Positions 8,080 through 15,124 of a stretch of DNA of 20,814 nucleotides are shown piece after piece. The notes beneath the pieces are model-generated. The model was not told where the DNA came from, searched no databases, and saw nothing but the letters and a program-made list of their open reading frames with translations. The DNA comes from Oscillospiraceae bacterium (GTDB taxonomy: Bacteria > Bacillota > Clostridia > Oscillospirales > Ruminococcaceae). The stretch is from contig JAITVU010000284.1 of NCBI GenBank assembly GCA_031285645.1, positions 1 to 20,814 on the forward strand, given 5' to 3'. The translations under genes and the position numbers were made by a program. Position 1 is the stretch's first letter. The number at the start of each line of letters is the position of its first letter.

Positions 8080-8745
8080 GTGAAAATAATGAAACGGGAT
8101 AAACGGGCCGCCTGGTTTTTCCGGTGTGTGACAGCGGGCCTTGTGCTGATAGCGGCGGCTGTTTTGGCGGCGGGCTGCGGCAATAACCCGGGCGCGTCGC
8201 GCGCCGTTAAGCTGACGGAAGATGAACAGCTGGCGCTGGTTCGGCAAGCCGGTTTTTTGACGGAGAACTATGTCGACGGCGCTTTGGATCAAAACATCCT
8301 TGATGGGGCGGCGTCCGGATCAGACGCCGAAATCACGGGCTTTATCCTCACCATTTCCCGGTATATGGATGAACCGGGGCATCCATACCATGATTTTGTC
8401 TCCGTGACGCCCGACCGTGTGTACGTATTTCCGGCGGAGGGTGTGCGCCAAATCGCCTACGAGGTTTTCGGCGTGCAGGACTGGGGCTTCGGATCCGACA
8501 TCGCTTTTAACGAGGCGCGGCAACAGTATGAATCGGGTCTTGAGTTTGGGATCGGCCATAATTATTCCTGTAAGGACCTTGAAACGGCGGTCTCCACCAG
8601 TACGGGCACGGTCAAAGTGTCGTTTAGCCTGGAGCGCACGGTCGGCGAAGGCGAAGCCTTAGGCCGCTGCCGGATCAGTTTTGAAATACACAGCGAGGAT
8701 GACCGGGTTTTCCTGCGGTATAAAGGGATTGAAGCGGTGGAGTGA
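8080..8745 (+). CDS. Lipoprotein of unknown function
   Basis: A 221-residue precursor with a basic N-terminus, a hydrophobic stretch at about 17-31 and a lipobox-like LAAGC ending at Cys33, so it is predicted to be membrane-anchored outside the cell. The mature part has no family I recognise. It looks like a small globular alpha/beta domain with several aromatic-rich strands (YVFPAEGV, QDWGFGSD, RVFLRYKG). The start is GTG at 8080, five bases after AGGGGG. The ATG three codons later is too far from that site. It begins 214 bases after the GH43 gene and has its own terminator. The gap contains a short palindrome (ATTGCCCGGGCAAT, 8027-8040). No link to the GH43 enzyme is evident beyond shared direction. 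Confidence 0.8.
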   Translation: MKIMKRDKRAAWFFRCVTAGLVLIAAAVLAAGCGNNPGASRAVKLTEDEQLALVRQAGFLTENYVDGALDQNILDGAASGSDAEITGFILTISRYMDEPGHPYHDFVSVTPDRVYVFPAEGVRQIAYEVFGVQDWGFGSDIAFNEARQQYESGLEFGIGHNYSCKDLETAVSTSTGTVKVSFSLERTVGEGEALGRCRISFEIHSEDDRVFLRYKGIEAVE

Positions 8746-8781
8746 CGGTAAGGTTCAGAGGGCATACATGTGGGCTATATC

Positions 8782-8821
8782 GCCCGGACTGATACGCATC
8801 GGTTGATTCCCCGGGCTTTTT
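8782..8821 (+). terminator. Probable terminator of the lipoprotein gene
   Basis: GCCCGG (8782-8787) pairs with CCGGGC (8811-8816), followed by TTTTT. The inner ACTGAT/ATCGGT arms extend the stem, with a seven-base bulge on the 3' side. It lies 37 bases after the stop codon. Confidence 0.6.
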
Positions 8822-8847
8822 AGCGTTCAGTATATTATTGTATGAAT

Positions 8848-8892
8848 AAAGCGCCCCGCCGCGGCTTTAAGGCTTCGCGGCGGGGCGCTTTT
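8848..8892. terminator. Strong bidirectional-type hairpin between convergent genes
   Basis: AAAGCGCCCCGCCGCG and CGCGGCGGGGCGCTTT form a 16-bp stem around a 12-base loop, with T-rich bases on either strand after the stem. It separates the plus-strand lipoprotein gene from the minus-strand glyoxalase gene, whose stop is at 8997. It could end transcripts from both sides. Confidence 0.75.
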
Positions 8893-8996
8893 GAGAGGAA
8901 AGGAATAACTATTTTGAAGGCCGGGAAACGGTTTGTTCAGATTTCCCTGAAATTTAAGTATGTAATCATACCAATTTTAAACCGATACGGCTATAA

Positions 8997-9365
8997 TCAG
9001 CGCTGGGGCATGATTTCCAGCCAGTAACCGTCGGGGTCGCTGATGAAATAGAGCCCCATATCCATATTTTCATAGCAAATACAGCCCATTTCCTTGTGTT
9101 TGGCGTGGGCGGCCTCGTAATCATCCGTGGCAAAGGCGAGATGAATCTCATTGTCGCCGAGATTATAGGGATCGGCCCAGTCGCGCAGCCACGTGAGCTC
9201 GAGCTTGTGGTCACTCGTTCCGTCACTGAGATATACGATGATAAATCGTCCGTCCGCCGCTTCGTTGCGGCGATGCTCGGTCAGCCCCAAGGCTTCCTTG
9301 TAAAAAGCGAGGCTTTTGTCAAGATCGTATACATTAAGGTTGTTGTGAGCGAAGCGGAAATTCAT
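8997..9365 (-). CDS. gloA: Lactoylglutathione lyase-like VOC protein (glyoxalase I)
   Basis: A 122-residue single-domain vicinal oxygen chelate protein with the two beta-alpha-beta-beta-beta repeats expected of glyoxalase I. The four metal ligands of the bacterial enzyme appear in the right places: His7, Glu56 (KLELTW), His75 (NEIHLAF) and Glu117 (GYWLEIMP). The enzyme isomerises the hemithioacetal of methylglyoxal and a thiol and so detoxifies methylglyoxal. Clostridia generally lack glutathione, so the thiol partner may be another low-molecular-weight thiol. That is inference. The ATG has AAGGAG seven bases upstream. It lies 164 bases downstream of the BofC-like gene. Other VOC functions cannot be excluded, but retention of all four ligands favours glyoxalase I. 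Confidence 0.88.
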   Translation of the reverse strand: MNFRFAHNNLNVYDLDKSLAFYKEALGLTEHRRNEAADGRFIIVYLSDGTSDHKLELTWLRDWADPYNLGDNEIHLAFATDDYEAAHAKHKEMGCICYENMDMGLYFISDPDGYWLEIMPQR

Positions 9366-9465
9366 ACGGCGTCTCCTTTATGCTTGTCGTTGGGCATTAC
9401 AGCGGGCATGCGGTCAAACGGCTTTAAAACAGGCCATAACTCCTAATCTGCCTGCCAATAATAAT

Positions 9466-9471
9466 ATTATA
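9466..9471 (-). promoter_or_regulatory. Possible -10 box for the glyoxalase gene
   Basis: A perfect TATAAT occurs on the minus strand about 100 bases upstream of the glyoxalase start. No good -35 hexamer is found 16-18 bases further up, so this is only a candidate. The alternative is read-through from the BofC-like gene. Confidence 0.3.
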
Positions 9472-9529
9472 ACGCACATAAAGGAATAAAGCGACATCAC
9501 AGGTGTAAAATGCCGGTTACAAAACGGTG

Positions 9530-9892
9530 TCAGCTGATGTAGTCCTCGACAATCGCGCTGAGTGTGGCGTAGTCCTTTACTGGAATGCCGTTTTTCATTT
9601 GGATGCGGTCGTAATCGGGCAGGAACTTGACAAAGGTGTCAAATATGATCTCAGGCTCGTCTTTACCCGGCACGAAAACGGCGATGCGCCCTTCATACTC
9701 TTTGAGAAGATAGGCGTAATCCACGCTTTCCCCCGACTCCGCCGCTGTCTCGGAAGGTTCCCGCCGCACGTCCGAAACCGCTTCCTGCATGGGAATAGCG
9801 TCATGCGTGGTGGAAATATTGACCAATAACAGAGAAACCAGCGTTGTGGCCGCAATGGCCACCCCTGTCCACAAAAGCCTTTTATCAAACAT
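9530..9892 (-). CDS. BofC C-terminal-domain protein (sporulation checkpoint-like)
   Basis: A 120-residue protein with an N-terminal membrane anchor or signal (about residues 7-25) and a short linker. A domain at about 60-120 begins YLLKEYEGRIAVF and continues to LPDYDRIQMKNGIPV and a terminal VEDYIS. This pattern matches the BofC C-terminal domain (PF08955). In Bacillus subtilis BofC is a secreted forespore protein of about 170 residues that restrains the SpoIVB protease and so pro-sigma-K processing. Here the separate N-terminal domain of BofC is absent. Clostridia also use the domain in proteins whose role is not established, so function at the sigma-K checkpoint is inference. The ATG has GAGGAT five bases upstream, and the gene is divergent from the PBP gene. 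Confidence 0.7.
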   Translation of the reverse strand: MFDKRLLWTGVAIAATTLVSLLLVNISTTHDAIPMQEAVSDVRREPSETAAESGESVDYAYLLKEYEGRIAVFVPGKDEPEIIFDTFVKFLPDYDRIQMKNGIPVKDYATLSAIVEDYIS

Positions 9893-10297
9893 GGTGAATC
9901 CTCATTTCTGCCTGTTTCCGGTAGGTATAGTCACGCTAAGCATCAATTGAATAATTAAATAAGGCAATTCAATGGCTCAATCATCATCTAATGCTGAACC
10001 CTCTTTTAAAACGAGCCGAGTGGCGGTTGCTTACGGACGCGTTTTGATATAAATTCAACTATAGCATTGACAGATTTTTACAAATATATGCCAAAGAGGT
10101 GAAAGCTAAAAATTTCTTTCCCCTTTTCGCTTTTTTATGTTATAATAATCGCGGTGATTTCAGGACAAAGTCAGAAATCATGATACTCAACCAATAACAG
10201 AATATGAACCTTGCGGCTATACGGTTCACACGCGGGCCGGCGGCTTTTATGGGTGTCCCTATCTGGAAAGTCACTGGTCATGAAAGGAGAACCACGC
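9893..10297. promoter_or_regulatory. Divergent region with promoter of the PBP gene
   Basis: These 405 bases hold no credible gene. On the plus strand TATAAT at 10141-10146 is preceded by TG one base away (10138-10139), giving an extended -10 that needs little -35 sequence. The best -35 is the weak TTTCCC near 10117-10122. Transcription would start near 10153, leaving a leader of about 145 bases. TTGACA at 10067-10072 is a good -35 but has no matching -10 box at 17 bases. A loose inverted repeat, ATTGAAT/ATTCAAT, occurs near 9945-9975. Confidence 0.55.
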
Positions 10298-12538
10298 ATG
10301 AACCCCACCCCCAATACTGGCGACAGAAAGAAAAAAGGCGCGGGCTTCTACATAGGAGCCGGTGTTAAAGGCGTATTTTCGACCATCGGGCGCGTTATCA
10401 CCACCATTATAATGGTCGGTATCATCACGGGCTGCATTGTGGCCTCGGTTATGACTGTATATGTGCTGCAGTATATAGGCTCGGATGACACCGTCAATAT
10501 CGATTCCCTCAAACTTGGCTATACATCCATCATATACGCCACGAATAAGGACGGTCAGGTTTACGAGTTGCAGCGCCTTTATAATATCGAGGGCAACCGG
10601 ATCTGGGTTAACTACGATCAGATCAACGACTACACAAAAAAGGCCATGGTGGCGATTGAGGACAAGCGTTTCTGGTCGCACGACGGCGTGGACTGGCGCA
10701 GAACATTCGGCGCGTTTGCCAACCTCTTTATGCCGGGCGCTTCCACGGGCGGCGGCTCGACAATCCACCAGCAGCTCATAAAAAATGTCACCGGCGACGA
10801 CGCGTATCGCATCGACAGGAAAGTCGGCGAGATATTCAGGGCCATTAACCTGGCGCAGAACTACACGCGCGAGCAGGTGCTTGAGGCGTATTTGAACGTT
10901 GTGCCGTTCGGCAACAACACGAACGGCATACAGGCGGCGGCGAACACCTATTTTGCCAAAGACGCCATCGATCTCACCCTTGCCGAGGCGGCGTCCATTG
11001 TGGGTATCACGCAAAAGCCCACGGCGCACAATCCCTTCCTCTATCCGGAAGCCAATAAAAAACGCCAGGAACATGTGCTATTTGAGATGCATGAGCAGGG
11101 ACTCATCACCGACGCCGAATACGACAAGGCGCTCAATGAAAAGCTGAACTTTAAAAAGACGGAACACTATGAGAGTGTGTCGACGCCGCAGAGCTATTTT
11201 GTCGACCACGTCATTGAATCCGTCATTGACGCGCTCATGGAGAAAAAGGAATGGACGCGCGCCTACGCGACCGAGCGCCTCTATCAGGACGGCTATCAGA
11301 TTTACACAACGATCGACGAGGATATTCAAAAGCATCTTGAGGATTATTACAGCACATCCGAGAACTTTCCGCAGGTGATATACAACGAGGAGTACCCGCA
11401 GTCGGCCTGTGTGATCACGGATACGAACGGCAAAATCCTCGGCATGGTGGGCGGTATCGGCGAGAAAACCGTTTCGCGCGGCTTTAACCGCGCGACAATG
11501 GCAAAACGCCATCCCGGCTCGGCCATCAAGCCCCTGGGCGTGTACGCGCTCAATTTTGAATATAACCGTATCAACTGGTCCTCTTTGATAGACGACAACC
11601 CCATCAATCCCGAGGACCCGCCAAGCCAATGGTGGCCGATTAACTTTACGCGCGTATACCGCGGGCCGACGACAATTGATTACGCCGTTTATATGTCGGT
11701 CAACACGGTCGCGGTCAAGCTTGGGCAGGCCATCACGCCCAAAACAATCTTTGACTTCCTGCACAATGACCTGCGCTTTGACAGCCTCATTGAACGGCAG
11801 GTCATTGGCGGACAGGTTTTTTCCGACGTCGATATCGCGCCTATGGCGCTGGGCAGCATGACGGAGGGCGTCACGCCGCTTGAAATGGCGGGCGGTTACC
11901 AGATGTTTGCCAACGGCGGACGCTTTACAAAACCGTACGCTTTTACAAAGGTCGTGGATTCCAACGGCAAAGTTGTGCTTGAAACAGACACAACGGCCAA
12001 CGTTGTGATCAGCGAGGACACGGCGACGATCCTCAACAAGCTCCTGCAGCGCGTCACATCGGTCGGCACCGGCACCAGGGCCAATCTCGGTACATTCCAG
12101 ACAGCCGGCAAGACGGGGACGTCCACGGACGACGTGGACCAGTGGTTTGTCGGCGTGACGCCGTACTATGTCTGCCAGGTGTGGCTGGGCTACGACGAGA
12201 AGGATCCGAAAAATTACAACGGGCAGATTCGTTACAGCACATACGCGCCGCCCATTATATTCAAAGATATCATGCTCCCGCTGCATGAGGGGCTTGAGTC
12301 CAAGCAGTTCGAGGATTCGCCGGATGTGCAGTCCATGACGTACTGCACCATTACAGGCGATCTGGCGTCGCCGAACTGTACGGCGGTCGCGACGGGCTGG
12401 TACAAGAAAAACCGTCCGCCAAGTGTGTGTACCGGCCATCCCGTGGTGGAAGAGGCCACGGGTGAGGAGGGCGAAGACGGGGACGGGCCGAGACGTGTGG
12501 GCTCGGATTCCACATCGAAGCCCTACGACTGGGAATAG
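10298..12538 (+). CDS. Class A penicillin-binding protein (PBP1A type)
   Basis: A 746-residue bifunctional peptidoglycan synthase. A basic cytoplasmic N-terminus precedes a single membrane helix (about 31-58). The GT51 glycosyltransferase domain follows, with catalytic Glu121 in the EDKRFWSHDGVDWRR motif and GGSTIHQQLIKN at about 152-163. The transpeptidase domain carries SAIK (Ser408, Lys411), SVN (467-469) and KTGTS (605-609). An acidic, Gly/Glu-rich tail ends the protein. It polymerises and cross-links peptidoglycan at the outer face of the membrane. I chose the ATG at 10298 because AAAGGAGA lies seven bases upstream. An in-frame ATG 29 codons earlier lacks such a site. The gene is a single-gene unit, divergent from the BofC-like gene and convergent with spoIIR. 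Confidence 0.96.
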   Translation: MNPTPNTGDRKKKGAGFYIGAGVKGVFSTIGRVITTIIMVGIITGCIVASVMTVYVLQYIGSDDTVNIDSLKLGYTSIIYATNKDGQVYELQRLYNIEGNRIWVNYDQINDYTKKAMVAIEDKRFWSHDGVDWRRTFGAFANLFMPGASTGGGSTIHQQLIKNVTGDDAYRIDRKVGEIFRAINLAQNYTREQVLEAYLNVVPFGNNTNGIQAAANTYFAKDAIDLTLAEAASIVGITQKPTAHNPFLYPEANKKRQEHVLFEMHEQGLITDAEYDKALNEKLNFKKTEHYESVSTPQSYFVDHVIESVIDALMEKKEWTRAYATERLYQDGYQIYTTIDEDIQKHLEDYYSTSENFPQVIYNEEYPQSACVITDTNGKILGMVGGIGEKTVSRGFNRATMAKRHPGSAIKPLGVYALNFEYNRINWSSLIDDNPINPEDPPSQWWPINFTRVYRGPTTIDYAVYMSVNTVAVKLGQAITPKTIFDFLHNDLRFDSLIERQVIGGQVFSDVDIAPMALGSMTEGVTPLEMAGGYQMFANGGRFTKPYAFTKVVDSNGKVVLETDTTANVVISEDTATILNKLLQRVTSVGTGTRANLGTFQTAGKTGTSTDDVDQWFVGVTPYYVCQVWLGYDEKDPKNYNGQIRYSTYAPPIIFKDIMLPLHEGLESKQFEDSPDVQSMTYCTITGDLASPNCTAVATGWYKKNRPPSVCTGHPVVEEATGEEGEDGDGPRRVGSDSTSKPYDWE

Positions 12539-12702
12539 GATTGATTATGACATCGGCGGCTTTGCCGCCGGCCGGCAAAGACCATGAAGGGACTCTGCCC
12601 CTCCAAACCACCCCGCCACAAATGCCAAAGGGATGGTGTCCTTCTGGACGCCCGCTGAGTTGAAGCAAAGCCTGCTCTGACAGAGGTTCAGACATGATCG
12701 CG
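12539..12702. other. Non-coding stretch with alternative hairpins after the PBP gene
   Basis: CGGCGGC/GCCGCCG (12554-12570) overlaps a second perfect stem, CTTTGCCG/CGGCAAAG (12560-12580), so only one can form at a time. No T run follows either, so they are not standard terminators. A further hairpin, GGTGTCC/GGACGCC, lies at about 12634-12651. No gene is seen here, and the cloverleaf repeat starts immediately after. Confidence 0.5.
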
Positions 12703-12817
12703 TATATAGAGTGAACGAACTTCAAAACCGTTCCGGATTTGAAGCGTCAGGCATACGCCTGACGGCACGCTGGAGGCGTGCGCGTTCACTATGTACAGTG
12801 CGAAGGCCGCTTAGCGT
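12703..12817 (+). repeat. Cloverleaf palindromic repeat, copy B
   Basis: An outer stem GTGAACG (12711-12717)/CGTTCAC (12783-12789), extended by partly paired TATAGA/TATGTA flanks, encloses three hairpins with no spacers between them. They are CTTCAAAACCG/CGGATTTGAAG (12720-12744), CGTCAGGC/GCCTGACG (12745-12764) and GCACGC/GCGTGC (12765-12781). The sequence GCGAAGGCCGCTTAGCG follows, a half-decayed form of the fourth hairpin seen in copy D. It lies between the convergent PBP and spoIIR genes. The reverse complement of 16341-16476 matches it closely. Confidence 0.85.
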
Positions 12818-12827
12818 CCCATTCGCT

Positions 12828-12934
12828 GATACTAATCCGCATTTAAAATCCTACGAAACAGAGTGATGCTTTCTTTGAGAAGAAAGCGTTTTGAGCGATA
12901 GTTGAGTAGCTGATTTTAAAAGCGGATTAGTATG
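12828..12934. repeat. 107-bp element with long terminal inverted repeats
   Basis: The two 23-base ends (12828-12850 and 12912-12934) pair at 21 of 23 positions and share the core ACTAATCCGC followed by a run ending TTTAAAATC. The 61-base interior contains a perfect 8-bp hairpin, GCTTTCTT-TGAG-AAGAAAGC (12868-12887). There is no coding capacity. Size and structure are MITE-like, but no target-site duplication is obvious, so mobility is inference. It starts 11 bases after the cloverleaf repeat. Confidence 0.65.
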
Positions 12935-12975
12935 AGTACAAAACCGCTTCTTAATTTTAAATCTATACAGTTATG

Positions 12976-13015
12976 AAAAAAGCGGCCCATGTACATCCTT
13001 GTACATGGGCCGCTT
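12976..13015 (-). terminator. Rho-independent terminator of spoIIR
   Basis: On the minus strand a perfect 16-bp stem (arms 13000-13015 and 12980-12995, AAGCGGCCCATGTACA paired with its complement) with a four-base loop is followed by TTTTTT. It lies 41 bases after the spoIIR stop codon. Confidence 0.92.
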
Positions 13016-13056
13016 AAACAACAGGGCGGAGGGGAACCCGCCACTGCATCGGGAAG

Positions 13057-13758
13057 TCAGTTTTCAGTGGGGCCGGCAGCTTCGGGCGCGATGGGGTGAA
13101 GGAGCGGATCAGCCTCATCCGGTAAGGAGGCTGCGTCTTCAGGCGCGGCGATAAGATGGTCCGTTTCGCCGGACAGTTTGTAGCGGACCTTTTCAATCAG
13201 TTCCACAACGGCGAATTTCGGCACATAATGGGGCTGCGTTCCAAGGGATTCTATTTGCTGCTCAATCGGCAAGGTCTCCTGTTCGGCCGCGGCGGGCACA
13301 CACATGGGCGGGAACATCACGCACCACCAGTTTTTTCCCGCGCCGTCGCCGATTGTGATGCGCACGGCGTCGTATTGACCGGCCGGCACCGTGAGGGTAT
13401 CATACCGCCGGGTTTCGAAATACATATTGACAAGCCGGGCTGAGACGGGGTAATCGTAGCCCATACCGGAAACGGTGGCCCGGGCGATGTCTTCAATATC
13501 GCTGAGGCGCGCGCTTATTTCCTCTTCCGCCGCGTCTTTACTGGGCGCGCCCCGGAGCAAAGCGGGCGAGGCGGACAGAAGCGCGTCGCGCACGGCATAT
13601 TTGACGGCCTGATCCTCGTTTGTGTCGGAATTGGCAAGGATGTGCAGGCGCACGACGCCGTCCCGAACGTCCTCGCACTCAGCGCCGAATCCCGTGAAGG
13701 AACCGATGAAGAGCGCCGCGACAACACCGATCAGGACCGATAAATCTATTCTGCTCAT
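13057..13758 (-). CDS. spoIIR: Stage II sporulation protein R
   Basis: A 233-residue protein with an N-terminal membrane/signal segment (about 7-23) and the SpoIIR domain (PF09551). The diagnostic stretch RLHILANSDTNEDQAVKYAVRDAL is at about residues 37-60, and the WWCVMFPPMC block follows near 158-167. SpoIIR is made in the forespore under sigma-F, crosses into the intermembrane space and triggers the SpoIIGA protease to process pro-sigma-E in the mother cell. The last ~30 residues are Pro/Ala/Glu-rich and probably disordered. It lies 53 bases downstream of ispE, a neighbourhood seen in other Clostridia. Its only ribosome binding site candidate (GGCAGG, 10 bases upstream) lies inside a hairpin. 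Confidence 0.94.
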   Translation of the reverse strand: MSRIDLSVLIGVVAALFIGSFTGFGAECEDVRDGVVRLHILANSDTNEDQAVKYAVRDALLSASPALLRGAPSKDAAEEEISARLSDIEDIARATVSGMGYDYPVSARLVNMYFETRRYDTLTVPAGQYDAVRITIGDGAGKNWWCVMFPPMCVPAAAEQETLPIEQQIESLGTQPHYVPKFAVVELIEKVRYKLSGETDHLIAAPEDAASLPDEADPLLHPIAPEAAGPTEN

Positions 13759-13764
13759 ATGTAC

Positions 13765-13800
13765 AAAACCTGCCTTTCACAATCATGATTGGCAGGTTTT
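13765..13800 (-). promoter_or_regulatory. Hairpin between ispE and spoIIR covering the spoIIR ribosome binding site
   Basis: AAAACCTGCC (13765-13774) and GGCAGGTTTT (13791-13800) are perfect 10-base complements. The 16 bases between them contain the palindrome CAATCATGATTG (13780-13791, overlapping the right arm by one base). On the minus strand the 3' arm GGCAGGTTTT is both the likely Shine-Dalgarno of spoIIR and a stem-plus-T4 ending, 12 bases after the ispE stop. It may be a weak terminator for ispE or may block spoIIR translation on read-through RNA. Confidence 0.6.
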
Positions 13801-13811
13801 ACCATATGTAT

Positions 13812-14705
13812 TCAACTGATATGGATTATTTTCGCGCCGTGCGCTATGGGGCGGACAATAAAGGTTTCGCGGACAATTTCGCTGATATAATCCTTGCATT
13901 CCGCGGCCATGACGCCGTCAGTATAAAGTCCGACGACCGCGCTGCCGGAGCCCGTCATAACGGAACCCAAAGCTTTGTTGAGCCTGTATATACCGGCCAG
14001 AACCTCCACTTCCTCTATGATTTCCACCTGCTGAAACACGTTGCCCATCGCCTTGCCCACGCCGTCAAGGTTGCCCGTTTTTATGGCTGAGAGCATGGCG
14101 GCGGTGTCGGGATGGATTACTGATCTCTTCTTACTGTCATAAACACGGTAGGCCTGCGCCGTGTCGACGCCGCGCGGCGGCTTTGAGAGCACAAAGTAGC
14201 AAGGCGGCAGATCCGGCAGGGGGGTTAAAATATCGCCCCGTCCTTGCGCGAACTGGCATCCGCCCGCCATGCAAAAGGGGACGTCCACACCCACTTTCCT
14301 GCCGATATCGTGCAAATGCGCCGCCGACAAAGCGCCGCCGAGGATTTCATTGAGGGCCAGCAGCACGGCGGCCGCGTCGGCGCTGCCGCCGGCCACGCCG
14401 GCCTGAACGGGAATGGTTTTATCGATGTGGATGGAGAGTCCCTGCTTGGGGACGCCCGTCAGCTTAAAAAAGGCCATGGCCGCTTTGTAAGCGATGTTTT
14501 CCTCATTTTCAGGGACGGATGTGTTTGAACAGGTGACGCGGATTTCGTCACCGTCAATTTTGCTCACAACCACAATATCGGACAAATCAATGGCTTGAAG
14601 CACGGTGTCGACGGTATGGTATCCATCCTCGGCTGTTCCCGTAATGTCGAGCAGTAAATTGATTTTACCTGGGGCCTCGACAACCGCCCTTCTGAAATCA
14701 GGCAT
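13812..14705 (-). CDS. ispE: 4-diphosphocytidyl-2-C-methyl-D-erythritol kinase
   Basis: A 297-residue GHMP-family kinase that phosphorylates CDP-methylerythritol at the 2-hydroxyl in the non-mevalonate isoprenoid pathway, in the cytoplasm. Visible motifs are APGKINLLLDI (11-21, with substrate-binding Lys14), the ATP loop PVQAGVAGGSADAA (99-112) and the C-terminal GHMP motif TGSGSAVVGLY at about residues 251-261. The length is normal. The ATG has GGAGGAG five bases upstream. It is followed by spoIIR on the same strand, while 419 bases without a clear gene lie upstream. Confidence 0.95.
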   Translation of the reverse strand: MPDFRRAVVEAPGKINLLLDITGTAEDGYHTVDTVLQAIDLSDIVVVSKIDGDEIRVTCSNTSVPENEENIAYKAAMAFFKLTGVPKQGLSIHIDKTIPVQAGVAGGSADAAAVLLALNEILGGALSAAHLHDIGRKVGVDVPFCMAGGCQFAQGRGDILTPLPDLPPCYFVLSKPPRGVDTAQAYRVYDSKKRSVIHPDTAAMLSAIKTGNLDGVGKAMGNVFQQVEIIEEVEVLAGIYRLNKALGSVMTGSGSAVVGLYTDGVMAAECKDYISEIVRETFIVRPIAHGAKIIHIS

Positions 14706-15124
14706 GCTTTCTCCTCCATATTACAATTAAGCCGAAAAAACATATCCCCCGGAATATGGGGAGCTTTATGGCACACAGTCATACGACGCTCGCAATTAAA
14801 CAGGATTTAATAGTATTATCGGTCGAAATATGGGAAAATTTAGCCTGGTTTTTGACTGAAACGCCTGCACGCCGTAACGCGCGGCCGGATTATGCTGTAG
14901 TTATGTCGTGGCAACAGTATAACCGGCGCACTGTTTTTTAGCCTGCCATAGGGTCGCTGCCAAACGGCTTGTTCGTCCTTCACAGTCAAACGTCACGCTT
15001 ATACCAATATCCAATTAAAAAGCAGATAAAAACGAGCGGTGCGTTTTTGTAAAAGAAGGCGCTCCGAGCGAAGATTGATTTACATCATTTTATCGGTGCT
15101 TAGTATCAGAATGCAGGCGTCATT
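14706..15124. other. Intergenic region without a supported gene
   Basis: These 419 bases separate ispE from the DUF362 gene upstream and should contain the ispE promoter, but I find no convincing -35/-10 pair. A plus-strand open frame of 61 codons (14756-14941) has only a weak GGGGAG before an internal ATG (14768) and no recognisable domain. A short ACAGT/ACTGT hairpin plus T6 sits at its end. AAAAACG/CGTTTTT (15028-15048) is a weak A/T hairpin that could help end the DUF362 transcript. Overall the stretch is AT-richer than the genes around it. Confidence 0.5.

Noticed and set aside
10211..10297. 29-codon N-terminal extension of the PBP
   Set aside because: A strong AAAGGAGA site sits seven bases before the ATG at 10298, and the extension lacks its own site or family support.
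11078..12439. Long minus-strand open frame (453 codons) opposite the PBP gene
   Set aside because: The plus strand encodes all class A PBP motifs in the same bases. The antisense product has no recognisable domain and shows the Arg/Val/His-rich composition of a GC-rich shadow frame.
12703..12795. Cloverleaf repeat as a tRNA gene or tRNA-like RNA
   Set aside because: Arm lengths, the absence of T-loop GTTCRA and anticodon-loop features, and the fully paired back-to-back hairpins do not fit a tRNA.
14756..14941. 61-codon plus-strand frame in the ispE/DUF362 gap
   Set aside because: Only a weak purine stretch precedes an internal ATG, no promoter or domain is visible and composition is not clearly coding. 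It is kept only as a note in the intergenic entry.
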